Source: Lachnospiraceae bacterium (GTDB lineage Bacteria; Bacillota; Clostridia; Lachnospirales; Lachnospiraceae). Taken from it: a stretch of DNA of 64,000 nucleotides. Both the position numbers and the translations under genes were made by a program. The stretch is from assembly GCA_017552985.1 (NCBI GenBank), contig JAFZNO010000087.1, positions 30,948 to 94,947 on the forward strand. Reading direction: 5' to 3'. This document shows, piece by piece, positions 43,100 to 51,191 of this stretch; position 1 is the stretch's first letter, and every line of letters begins with the position of its first letter. The notes under the pieces were generated by a model. It was not told the DNA's origin, did not search any database, and saw only the letters and a list, made by a program, of their open reading frames with translations.

Positions 43100-43131
43100 A
43101 AAAATTTTTTTGAAAAAAATCTAATATTTTG

Positions 43132-43160
43132 TAACCATCCGGCGGAAAAAGATGCTATAT
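43132..43160 (+). promoter_or_regulatory. Possible ECF-type promoter
   Basis: TAACC (43132-43136) resembles an ECF -35 core; CTATAT (43155-43160) is a weak -10 candidate at a longer spacing than usual. It sits 45 bases before the second ECF sigma gene. Confidence 0.25.
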
Positions 43161-43200
43161 AGGTTGAAGGCCTTAAAAATGCTGAAAGGAGTTGCGATTC

Positions 43201-43761
43201 GTGAACGACAACGAAATAGTAGAGCTCTACTTATCCAGAAACGAAGAAGCCATCAACCAGACGGCACTAAAATACGGTGCGAGACTTAGAAAGATAGCAT
43301 TTAGAATATTGGACGACTATGACACGGCTGAGGAATGTGAGAACAGCGCATATTTTGAAACTTGGGAGTCCATTCCGCCCCATGAGCCAAGGGAGTATTT
43401 GTTTGCATTTGTCGGCAGGATCATCCGGCACGTTGCATTGGATACTTACCGGATGAATCATCGTCAGAAGAGGCTTGCGTTATATTGCGAGCTTACGCAG
43501 GAAATGCAGGAGTGCATTCCGGCTGACAATGATACGGAAGCTGAGATCGAAGCAGATTTTCTGAGCACTTACATTGATGATTTTCTGAAAACCTGCTCGG
43601 AGGAACAACAAAATCTTTTTGTGAGAAGATATTGGTATTTCGAATCCATCTCAGAGATCGCCGAGGCTTATGGTTTTTCGCAGAGTAAGGTAAAGACCAC
43701 GCTTTTTAGGATGCGAGAGGATCTTAAAAAGCATTTGGAAAAAGGAGGTTACGAGGTATGA
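43201..43761 (+). CDS. ECF-type RNA polymerase sigma factor
   Basis: A 186-residue sigma-70 family protein. GTG 43201 is chosen because AAAGGAG lies ten bases before it; a TTG at 43192 is too close. Sigma2 region: LDDYDTAEECENSAYFETWESI; sigma4: LFVRRYWYFESISEIAEAYGFSQSKVKTTLFRMREDLKKHLEKGG. Its stop overlaps the start of the membrane DUF3160 gene (ATGA), the usual arrangement for a sigma factor and its membrane anti-sigma factor. Confidence 0.88.
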   Translation: MNDNEIVELYLSRNEEAINQTALKYGARLRKIAFRILDDYDTAEECENSAYFETWESIPPHEPREYLFAFVGRIIRHVALDTYRMNHRQKRLALYCELTQEMQECIPADNDTEAEIEADFLSTYIDDFLKTCSEEQQNLFVRRYWYFESISEIAEAYGFSQSKVKTTLFRMREDLKKHLEKGGYEV

Positions 43762-46064
43762 ATGAGCATGATCTTTTGGATGCCGTTGGCGGCATTGATC
43801 CCAAATACGTAAACAACGCAGCGAAGAAAAAAGCAAAGAAGCGTAAAAGGCATGGCTGGGTAGCCATCGCTGCAACCATGGCCGCGGCATTGGTGGTTTT
43901 GATTGGCGTTACCATAGGAATGAAGCTTGGCTCCGGAAAAGACCCGAAGCCGCAGAAAGCCCAAGGCGGCCGGGAAGGCCCCGGAGCCGGCGATCCGACG
44001 ACAACCGGCAGACTGGCAAACGTAGCGTTTAGCGTGGATTACGACAAGGCAGAGGTGAAGTATACTCCGTCCGTTGCCGCGTATCAGGCAAAGGCAGACC
44101 TGAGCAACGTAAAAGATTCGGACAGATATAATTTCTCCGACAAACTGGTGGAAAAGCTTGTAGCCAATAATTTTGTGGTTTATGAAGGCCAAAGCTCGGA
44201 GTTCTTTGAAATTTATGAATCCAACCGTTATGGTCAGATTCCAAACTTTGTTACTGCGGATTCCATGATGCATACCTATCACCTGTATTTTGCAATGCTG
44301 CAAAAGAAGGTGGAAAAAGGATCTCTGTGCAGTGCAGTGGAGAGAATGTCCTCCAAGATGCTGGAGAATTCCAAGAAGCAATACGAAGTGCTTAAGGGCA
44401 GTGAATGGGAAGAGGCGGCAAAGCTTAACGTGGCGTATTTTGGCATCGCAACGCGCCTGCTGGGCTTAAACGACCAGATTCCTGATTATGCTTCCTCCAT
44501 TGTAGATGAAGAGCTTCGCAAGATCATGGCAGCATCCGTAATAGACATGTCGCTGATCACGGGCACCTATGAGGATTATTCCCAGTTTAAGCCCCGCGGA
44601 TATTATGAAGGGGATGCGCAGTTGGAAAAATACTTCCGCGCCATGATGCTGTTCGGACGGATCAATTACGTTCAGGAATCTGAAACCATGAACCGCTGTG
44701 CGCTTTTGATCACGATGGCCATGAAGGAAGACGAGGCGTGCAAAAAGGAATGGGCCAACGTATATGACGTGACGGCGTTCCTGGTGGGCCAGAGCGATGA
44801 TCTGGGATATTTTGAGTATCTTCCCGTGATCGACCAAGCCTACGGCAAGGACGTTGCCGTAAAGGATCTGATCGGCAACAATGCAGCCTTTGAAAACTAC
44901 GTTGACGGCATCCTGAACCTTCGCATTCCTCAGATCAACTCCGTGGTCTTTGATGATGACGAAGGCGCAACTGACAAGCGTTTGGAGTCAAAGGGATTCC
45001 GGTTTATGGGACAGAGATTTACGCTGGATGCGGAAGTCTTTACGCAGCTTACCTATGGCAGAGTGAAGGCAGCGAGCGACGGCAGCAAGAGAATGCTTCC
45101 TGACGGACTTGACGTCCCTGCGTCCATGGGCAGCGATCTCGCACTGGACATTTTGATCAAGGATGGAAATGACAAGTATCCCAATTATCTCGAGAATATG
45201 GAGAAGGTGCGCGGCAAGGTTCAAAGCGCTGACGAGTATTGGTCATCCACCGTCTACGGCGGTTGGTTATACACGCTGATGCCGCTTCTTGCGGAGCGGG
45301 GAGAAGGATATCCTTCCTTCATGACAAACGAGAACTGGCAGAAAAAGAGCCTCGAGGGATATCTTGCCAGCTGGACGGAGCTGAAGCATGATACCATCCT
45401 CTATGCGAAACAGATCATGGCAGAGATGGGTGGAGATGACGATTATATTTACGATGACAGAGGTTACGTGGAGCCTCAGCCGGAGCTTTATTCCAGACTG
45501 TATGCGCTGACCCAGACGACGATGGACGGTCTTGGGAAAATGAGATATCTCGGGAAGGAAGAAAAGGAAGGCCTTAAGAGGCTTGGCGAGTTAGCACTGA
45601 GACTTCGGGACATTTCCGTGAAAGAGCTCCAGAACGAAAAGCTCACGGATGATGATTATGAGCTGATCAGGGATTATGGCGGATCTTTGGAGCATTTATG
45701 GTATGACACGGTGAAGGATGAGGCGACCAATGGCTACGCAGACGCCGCGGAGTTCCCGATGGCGCTGGTTGCGGACGTGGCAACGGATCCTAACGGCGAA
45801 TGTCTGGAGGAAGCAATCGGCGGAGCAGCCAGAATCTACGTTATCTTCCCGATTGACGGAGAACTCCATATTGGCGTTGGCGGCGTATTCAATTATTATC
45901 AGTTTGTGCAGCCGATCTCTGACCGCATGACGGACAGCAAATGGCGCATCAAGCTTGGCCTGCAGATGGATGACGACGGCTGGTATAGAGGTGAAAGCGT
46001 GGAAGGTCCCGAGTGGACGGATTCTTACAGGCATTATTGGAAAGATAATAACTATGAATACTAG
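43758..46064 (+). CDS. Membrane-anchored DUF3160 protein, putative anti-sigma/sensor
   Basis: A 768-residue protein: ~33 cytoplasmic residues (MNEHDLLDAVGGIDPKYV then a Lys/Arg-rich stretch), one membrane helix (about 34-57), a Gly/Pro linker and a ~680-residue outer domain resembling DUF3160, with the typical FVTADSMMHTYHLYF segment. The short cytoplasmic head has the style of Clostridia anti-sigma factors. Translational overlap with the ECF gene supports a role in holding that sigma factor until the outer domain senses a signal. Binding is inferred, not visible. DUF3160 has no assigned biochemical function that I know of. Confidence 0.75.
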   Translation: MNEHDLLDAVGGIDPKYVNNAAKKKAKKRKRHGWVAIAATMAAALVVLIGVTIGMKLGSGKDPKPQKAQGGREGPGAGDPTTTGRLANVAFSVDYDKAEVKYTPSVAAYQAKADLSNVKDSDRYNFSDKLVEKLVANNFVVYEGQSSEFFEIYESNRYGQIPNFVTADSMMHTYHLYFAMLQKKVEKGSLCSAVERMSSKMLENSKKQYEVLKGSEWEEAAKLNVAYFGIATRLLGLNDQIPDYASSIVDEELRKIMAASVIDMSLITGTYEDYSQFKPRGYYEGDAQLEKYFRAMMLFGRINYVQESETMNRCALLITMAMKEDEACKKEWANVYDVTAFLVGQSDDLGYFEYLPVIDQAYGKDVAVKDLIGNNAAFENYVDGILNLRIPQINSVVFDDDEGATDKRLESKGFRFMGQRFTLDAEVFTQLTYGRVKAASDGSKRMLPDGLDVPASMGSDLALDILIKDGNDKYPNYLENMEKVRGKVQSADEYWSSTVYGGWLYTLMPLLAERGEGYPSFMTNENWQKKSLEGYLASWTELKHDTILYAKQIMAEMGGDDDYIYDDRGYVEPQPELYSRLYALTQTTMDGLGKMRYLGKEEKEGLKRLGELALRLRDISVKELQNEKLTDDDYELIRDYGGSLEHLWYDTVKDEATNGYADAAEFPMALVADVATDPNGECLEEAIGGAARIYVIFPIDGELHIGVGGVFNYYQFVQPISDRMTDSKWRIKLGLQMDDDGWYRGESVEGPEWTDSYRHYWKDNNYEY

Positions 46065-46620
46065 GAATAAAAAGAAAATCCTAAAAACCATAATTATCAG
46101 TCTTGGGGTGGTGGCGATCATAATGGTCGCCGCCGCCTTTTTATGGTGGTACGGGATTTTCCTGCCAAGCTGGATCCAGTGGGAGACGACGGAAAAGGAG
46201 TTTGATCAGGCGTACGTGACGCTGGAAGGCAGAAGGATCACGGTGCGTGACGGCGGAAAAGACGGGGCAGTGGTCTGGAAGACGCAGGGGGATTGGTTTG
46301 TTCAAAACCTTGTCATCAAGGACATTGATCAGGATGGCAGGGATGAAATGATCCTGCTTGTCTGGAAACACGGAAGCTACGGAAACCACATGCCCTTTTG
46401 GGAAAAGAAAAACGATAAGGAATTAAGGCAACACATATATATCTACAAGTATGACGAAACGAGGGAGTCCAAGATAAGGGCGATTTGGATGTCCTCACAG
46501 ATTACGTATGAGATCACCTCCATCTCGTCGGGAGAGAAAAGTTATTTGGACGTTACGGACCGCACGGGGAATACGAGAGTTTGGGGATGGAGGGAATTTG
46601 GATTAAAGCTTGTCCATTAA
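46054..46620 (+). CDS. Membrane-anchored protein with a DxDxDG-type segment
   Basis: A 188-residue protein starting at ATG 46054 inside the end of the DUF3160 gene (11-base overlap). It has a basic N-terminus, one membrane helix (about 8-30) and an outer domain with IKDIDQDGRDEMILLVW, an FG-GAP/calcium-loop-like segment followed by beta strands. Family not recognised. As the third gene of the ECF operon it is probably part of the same envelope-sensing unit. Confidence 0.6.
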   Translation: MNTRNKKKILKTIIISLGVVAIIMVAAAFLWWYGIFLPSWIQWETTEKEFDQAYVTLEGRRITVRDGGKDGAVVWKTQGDWFVQNLVIKDIDQDGRDEMILLVWKHGSYGNHMPFWEKKNDKELRQHIYIYKYDETRESKIRAIWMSSQITYEITSISSGEKSYLDVTDRTGNTRVWGWREFGLKLVH

Positions 46621-46627
46621 CTTCTTG

Positions 46628-46656
46628 TTGAAAACCAATAGCGAAGCGAATATAAT
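46628..46656 (+). promoter_or_regulatory. SigmaA-type promoter of tcdA
   Basis: TTGAAA (46628-46633), 17-base spacer, perfect TATAAT (46651-46656). Confidence 0.65.
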
Positions 46657-46709
46657 AACACCATGCAACCACATTTTGTTTTTACCTGAAAGAAAGGCAT
46701 GAGCGTACC

Positions 46710-47465
46710 ATGTTAGAACAGTTTTCTAGAACGGAACTTCTGGTCGGAACGGAAGGAATGGAAAAGCTTGCAAAGGCGCGGGTCGCCGTGTTTGGCATTG
46801 GCGGCGTGGGCGGTTACGTCGTGGAGGCATTAGCACGAAGCGGCATAGGAGAGTTTGACCTGATCGACAATGATACGGTCAGCCTGTCCAATCTCAACCG
46901 CCAGATCATTGCAACCTTAGAATCCGTCGGCCGGCATAAGGTGGACGTGATGAAGGAGAGAATCCTTTCCATCAATCCGGAAGCGGTCGTGCACGTTTAT
47001 AAATGTTTTTACCTGCCGGAGACGGCGGGGGAATTTGATTTTTCGCAATACGATTACGTAGTGGATGCCGTGGACACGGTAACTGCAAAGATTGACGTGA
47101 TCCTGCAGGCCCAAAAGTGCGGCGTGCCCGTGATGAGTTCCATGGGGGCGGGAAATAAGATGGATCCCACAAAATTCCAGGTGGCAGACGTATACAAGAC
47201 CAGCGTCTGTCCGTTGGCAAAGGTGATGCGCAGGGAACTGAAAAAACGCGGCGTAAAGAAGCTGAAGGTGGTTTATTCCACGGAGGAGGCTTTGAAGCCG
47301 TCAGGAGCCGTGCAAGATGGTCTTGAACGGAATGGCGCTAACCTTGGGGAAGAAATGCCCGCCGGAAAAAGGGCAATCCCGGGAAGCATCGCCTTTGTGC
47401 CTTCCGTTGCAGGCCTGATCATCGCGGGAGAAGTCATAAAGGATCTGCTTGCGTCAAATAAATGA
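46710..47465 (+). CDS. tcdA: tRNA threonylcarbamoyladenosine dehydratase (TcdA/YgdL, ThiF fold)
   Basis: A 251-residue E1-like enzyme that cyclises t6A37 of tRNA to ct6A with ATP. Motifs: FGIGGVGGYVVEALARSGIGEFDLIDNDTV (nucleotide loop), NLNRQI, DAVDTVTAK, then SSMGAGNKMDPTKFQVADVYKTSVCPLAKVMRRELKKRG, which is diagnostic of TcdA rather than ThiF or MoeB. The C-terminus has one hydrophobic stretch (IPGSIAFVPSVAGLIIAGEVI). AAAGG precedes the ATG; it has its own promoter and is probably independent of the sugar operon 60 bases downstream. Confidence 0.88.
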   Translation: MLEQFSRTELLVGTEGMEKLAKARVAVFGIGGVGGYVVEALARSGIGEFDLIDNDTVSLSNLNRQIIATLESVGRHKVDVMKERILSINPEAVVHVYKCFYLPETAGEFDFSQYDYVVDAVDTVTAKIDVILQAQKCGVPVMSSMGAGNKMDPTKFQVADVYKTSVCPLAKVMRRELKKRGVKKLKVVYSTEEALKPSGAVQDGLERNGANLGEEMPAGKRAIPGSIAFVPSVAGLIIAGEVIKDLLASNK

Positions 47466-47524
47466 GATTTTGAGGAAGAACCGTGAAACAGAGCATAAAA
47501 GAAAAGTAATTGGAGAGAAGAAGC

Positions 47525-48619
47525 ATGAAAGTACTGTTGGAGAATCTGACAAAGAAATTTCCGAACCGTAACAAGAAAGCCGGCGGCGACGTGGTGGCGG
47601 TAGATCATTTTTGCTTTGAGATCCCGGACGGCGAACTGGTGGGACTGTTAGGGCCCTCCGGCTGCGGCAAGAGCACGGCGTTGTTTATGATCTGCGGTCT
47701 GCAAAAGCCGACGGAAGGAAAGATATTTTTTGGCGAGCAGGAAGTGACCAATCTTCCTCCGGAAGAGCGCGGCGTTGGCGTGGTATTCCAGAATTACGCG
47801 CTGTATCCGCACCTGACCGTGCTTCAGAACATTACTTTTCCATTGGAAAACCTAAAGGGTGAGGAAAAGCTCACCAAGGAGCAGATGAAGGAAAAGGCTT
47901 ATGAGGCAGCGAAGCTGGTGCAGATCGAGGAATTGATGGAGAGAAAGCCCAGCGAGCTTTCCGGCGGACAGCAGCAGAGAGTGGCGATCGCCAGGGCATT
48001 GGTAAAACGCCCTAAGGTGCTCCTCTTGGACGAGCCTTTGTCCAACCTGGACGCGAGACTGCGCCTTCAGACCAGGGAAGAGATCAGAAGGATCCAGCAG
48101 GAGACGAAGATCACGACGATCTTTGTCACCCACGATCAGGAGGAAGCCATGAGCATCACTGACAGGATCGTGGTGATGGAAGCGGGAAGGGTGCACCAGA
48201 TTGGAAAACCGCAGGACGTATATGATGATCCCGTGGACCTGTTTGTCGCTAAGTTCCTTGGAACGCCGCCGATCAACGCATTTGATGGAAGAGTGCAGGA
48301 AGGCAAGCTTTACGTTGGCGAGGAAGCGGTGCTTGACGCGCCGGGCGTTGCCGATCAGAACGTGACGGTGGGTATCCGGCCGGAGGGCTTTGTGCTTGAT
48401 CCCAACGGGGCATTTACGTGTCAATTGTCCAGAGTGGAAGTGATGGGACGTGACGTCAGCGTGGTTTCCACGCACGAGAAGTGCCAGGGGAAGACCATAA
48501 GGTCCATCATTCAGGCAGAGAACGCCATCGACCTTTCCGCGAAAGAGATACGGTTTACGCTGAAAAAGGCAAAAGTTCTTTTATTCCAAAAGGATACGGG
48601 AGAGAGGATCCGCTATTAA
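47525..48619 (+). CDS. Sugar ABC transporter ATPase (MalK/UgpC type)
   Basis: A 364-residue importer ATPase. ATG 47525 has GGAGAG eight bases upstream. Walker A GPSGCGKST, Q-loop VFQNYALYPHLT, signature LSGGQQQRVAIARA, Walker B VLLLDEPLSNLD, H-loop VTHDQEEAMSI, then a C-terminal OB/TOBE regulatory domain from ~235. It energises the permeases encoded at 49412 and 50319. An unrelated FRG-domain gene separates it from them. Confidence 0.9.
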   Translation: MKVLLENLTKKFPNRNKKAGGDVVAVDHFCFEIPDGELVGLLGPSGCGKSTALFMICGLQKPTEGKIFFGEQEVTNLPPEERGVGVVFQNYALYPHLTVLQNITFPLENLKGEEKLTKEQMKEKAYEAAKLVQIEELMERKPSELSGGQQQRVAIARALVKRPKVLLLDEPLSNLDARLRLQTREEIRRIQQETKITTIFVTHDQEEAMSITDRIVVMEAGRVHQIGKPQDVYDDPVDLFVAKFLGTPPINAFDGRVQEGKLYVGEEAVLDAPGVADQNVTVGIRPEGFVLDPNGAFTCQLSRVEVMGRDVSVVSTHEKCQGKTIRSIIQAENAIDLSAKEIRFTLKKAKVLLFQKDTGERIRY

Positions 48620-48639
48620 GTAACGGCGGAGTGGCAAAA

Positions 48640-49431
48640 ATGGAAAAAGTACAGTCCTATGACCAATATATTGAGCAGCTTGACGGAAGGGGAGACGTTA
48701 TCGTGTTCCGCGGTCAGGCGAACAGTGATTTCGTCCTGATCCCTTCGGGACTTCGCGGAGATCACGTGGCCACGGCGGATGACCAGATGTTCCGTTTCGT
48801 GGACGAGATGAAGAACCTGTTTGATTTTGATGAATTAACCTGCATTGAGATTGCCCAGCACTTTGCGCTTCCGACGAGAATGCTGGACTTTTCCTATTCC
48901 TTTGACGTGGCCCTTTTCTTTGCCTGTCATGATGAAAAAGGCCGCTACATGGAAAACGACGGGAAGGTTTTTATTTTTAACAAGAGCAGATATGAGAAAT
49001 ATCTGAAGGATGCCGGCAAGTTATCCAGTCAGATGATACGGAACAACAAATTCCTTTATGAGTGGCTCCAGAAATACATTGACAAGGAGCCTACGGCAAT
49101 GGGAAAACGCGGCGTGGACATGCCGATCTTTATCGACGCCACAAGACAGTTTGACCGTCTTTCCATGCAGAAGGGTTTGTTCCTGCTTTGGGGAAGGGAT
49201 GAAAGTGCCTTTGAAAAGATCCTGGAGAAGGAAGGCGTGCCCATGTCATACTTTATTGACACGATTGTCATTTCTTCGGAAGCGAAGCCAGGCATCCTGA
49301 AGGCACTCCAGCAAAAGCATCTCTGTGAGGATACCCTGTACATGAATGGTGCGAAGATCCGTGAGATGGTCCAGAGGATCAAATACGGAGACGGTAACGG
49401 GAGGAATGACAATGGAAAAGAATCAGTATAA
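48640..49431 (+). CDS. FRG-domain protein inside the sugar ABC operon
   Basis: A 263-residue cytoplasmic protein with the FRG domain: VIVFRGQANSDFVLIPSGLR near the N-terminus and QHFALPTRMLDFSYSFDVALFFACH, the family hallmark Arg-Gly and HxxxPTRxLDFSxxxxVAL pattern. FRG domains are found alone or with defence-associated domains and have no firm activity assigned. The start codon lies 20 bases after the ATPase gene and the stop overlaps the permease gene by 20 bases, so it is a real operon member. Its role beside a sugar transporter is unknown. Confidence 0.82.
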   Translation: MEKVQSYDQYIEQLDGRGDVIVFRGQANSDFVLIPSGLRGDHVATADDQMFRFVDEMKNLFDFDELTCIEIAQHFALPTRMLDFSYSFDVALFFACHDEKGRYMENDGKVFIFNKSRYEKYLKDAGKLSSQMIRNNKFLYEWLQKYIDKEPTAMGKRGVDMPIFIDATRQFDRLSMQKGLFLLWGRDESAFEKILEKEGVPMSYFIDTIVISSEAKPGILKALQQKHLCEDTLYMNGAKIREMVQRIKYGDGNGRNDNGKESV

Positions 49432-50302
49432 GGGCTGGCTCTATCTTTTGCCTGCGGCGTTGTTTTTGGCCGCATTTCTTGTGTATCCCCTGGTGGACGT
49501 GTTTGTTTACTCCATGGAGGAGGGCTATAATTTTGCCTCCCAGAAGAGCTTCGGCATGGGCACCTACAATTTTTCCTACGTTCTGCATGATCCCTATTTC
49601 CTGCAGGCCGTGAAAAATACGTTTTTGATGGTGGTGATCACCGTGCCGCTTTCCACCGGCATCGCGCTTTTGATCTCCGTGGGACTTAGCTCCATCACGC
49701 CATTAAGAAAATTATTCCAGACCATCTATTTTCTGCCCTACGTGACCAACACGCTGGCCGTAGGTCTTGTGTTCATGGTGCTCTTTAAGAAGACGGCATA
49801 CTCGGACGGACTCGTGAACCTTCTGATCGGCTGGTTCGGAGGGGAATCCGTGGACTTTATCGACGGTCCCTATCCTGCCAAGATGTTTGTCATGTGTCTT
49901 TACGTCATTTGGGTGGTCATGCCCTTTAAGATCCTGTTGCTGACGAGCGCCATTTCTTCCGTTAATCCCAATTACTATAATGCGGCGCGCGTGGACGGAA
50001 CTACGCCGTTCCGTATTTTCTATAAGATTACGCTGCCCATGATCTCACCGACGCTGTTTTATCTGATCATCACGGGATTTATTGGCGCGTTCAAGGAGTA
50101 CAGCAATGCAGTCGCTCTCTTTGGAACGGACTTGAATGCCGCGGAGATGAACACGATCGTGGGCTACGTGTACGACATGCTTTACGGGGACAGCGGAGGA
50201 TATCCTTCCTACGCGTCAGCCGCAGCGATCATACTGTTTTGCATCGTGCTGACGATCACGTATATCAATCTGACCATCAGTAAGAAGCATACGTACTACT
50301 AA
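49412..50302 (+). CDS. Sugar ABC transporter permease (MalF type)
   Basis: A 296-residue permease with six membrane helices. The EAA loop is seen in INPNYYNAARVDGTTPFRIFYKITLPMISPTLF as SSVNPNYYNAARVDG. ATG 49412 is preferred over 49406 because GGGAGG is seven bases before it. It overlaps the FRG gene by 20 bases and pairs with the next permease. Confidence 0.9.
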   Translation: MEKNQYKGWLYLLPAALFLAAFLVYPLVDVFVYSMEEGYNFASQKSFGMGTYNFSYVLHDPYFLQAVKNTFLMVVITVPLSTGIALLISVGLSSITPLRKLFQTIYFLPYVTNTLAVGLVFMVLFKKTAYSDGLVNLLIGWFGGESVDFIDGPYPAKMFVMCLYVIWVVMPFKILLLTSAISSVNPNYYNAARVDGTTPFRIFYKITLPMISPTLFYLIITGFIGAFKEYSNAVALFGTDLNAAEMNTIVGYVYDMLYGDSGGYPSYASAAAIILFCIVLTITYINLTISKKHTYY

Positions 50303-50318
50303 GAGAGAGGGAAGAGTT

Positions 50319-51191
50319 ATGGGAGATTCTCGTGACATGGAGCAAAAGAAAGGGCATAAAGTGGGAGAGAAGGTGCGGAAGGGCGTAACTTACGCGGGAC
50401 TAGGCGTATGGGCGATCATGGTTCTGTTTCCGTTTTACTGGATGATCCTGACGTCCGTGAAGAGTTACAGTGAGTATAACTCTGAGTACGTGCCGAAATT
50501 CTATAGCAGTTCGCCCACCATGCAGAATTTTTTGGATGCGTTCAGCACGGTTCCGCTGGGACGCTATCTGTTGAATACGTTGATCTTTACCGTGATCACG
50601 ACGGCGATCATGCTGTTTGTGGTGACCCTTGCCGCCTATGGGTTTGCAAGACTTTCCTTCCCGGGAAAGGATCTTGTGTTTACCTGTTTTTTGGCTCTGA
50701 TGATGATTCCGAATGAGCTGGTGGTCATCACGAATTTCGCGACGATCACAAACCTGCACATGAGGAACTCCTTCCCAGGTTTGATCCTGCCGTCCGTCAC
50801 CTCCGTCTTTTATATTTACCTTCTAAAGGAGAATTTCGCGCAGGTGCCGGATGCCTTATATTATGCGGCAAAGGTGGACGGAACTTCTGACTTAAAATAT
50901 CTGTGGAAGGTGATGCTTCCCATTTGCCGTCCGACGCTGATCACCGTTGGGATCTTGAAGGTCATTGAGTGTTGGAATTCTTACGTATGGCCCAGACTGA
51001 TCACGGATGAAGAGGCATATTTCCTTGTGTCAAACGGCATTCAGGAGATCAGGGAAAATGGTTTTGGACGAGAGAACGTGCCAGCCATGATGGCTGCGGT
51101 GGTGGTGATCTCCGTGCCTTTGGTGGTATTGTTCCTTGCGTTTAGGGAAAAAATTATGACAGGCGTGTCAAGAGGAGGTACCAAGGGATGA
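50319..51191 (+). CDS. Sugar ABC transporter permease (MalG type)
   Basis: A 290-residue permease with six helices and the EAA motif segment FAQVPDALYYAAKVDGTSDLKYLWKVMLPICRP. A charged ~20-residue N-terminus precedes the first helix. GAGAGAGGGAAGAG lies before the ATG, and its stop overlaps the start of the binding-protein gene (ATGA). Confidence 0.9.
   Translation: MGDSRDMEQKKGHKVGEKVRKGVTYAGLGVWAIMVLFPFYWMILTSVKSYSEYNSEYVPKFYSSSPTMQNFLDAFSTVPLGRYLLNTLIFTVITTAIMLFVVTLAAYGFARLSFPGKDLVFTCFLALMMIPNELVVITNFATITNLHMRNSFPGLILPSVTSVFYIYLLKENFAQVPDALYYAAKVDGTSDLKYLWKVMLPICRPTLITVGILKVIECWNSYVWPRLITDEEAYFLVSNGIQEIRENGFGRENVPAMMAAVVVISVPLVVLFLAFREKIMTGVSRGGTKG

Noticed and set aside
46710-47465. ThiF or MoeB (sulfur carrier E1)
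   Set aside because: The MGAGNKMDPTKFQVADVYKT...CPLAKVMRRELKKR region is typical of TcdA, and the C-terminal rhodanese or extra zinc Cys pairs of MoeB types are absent.
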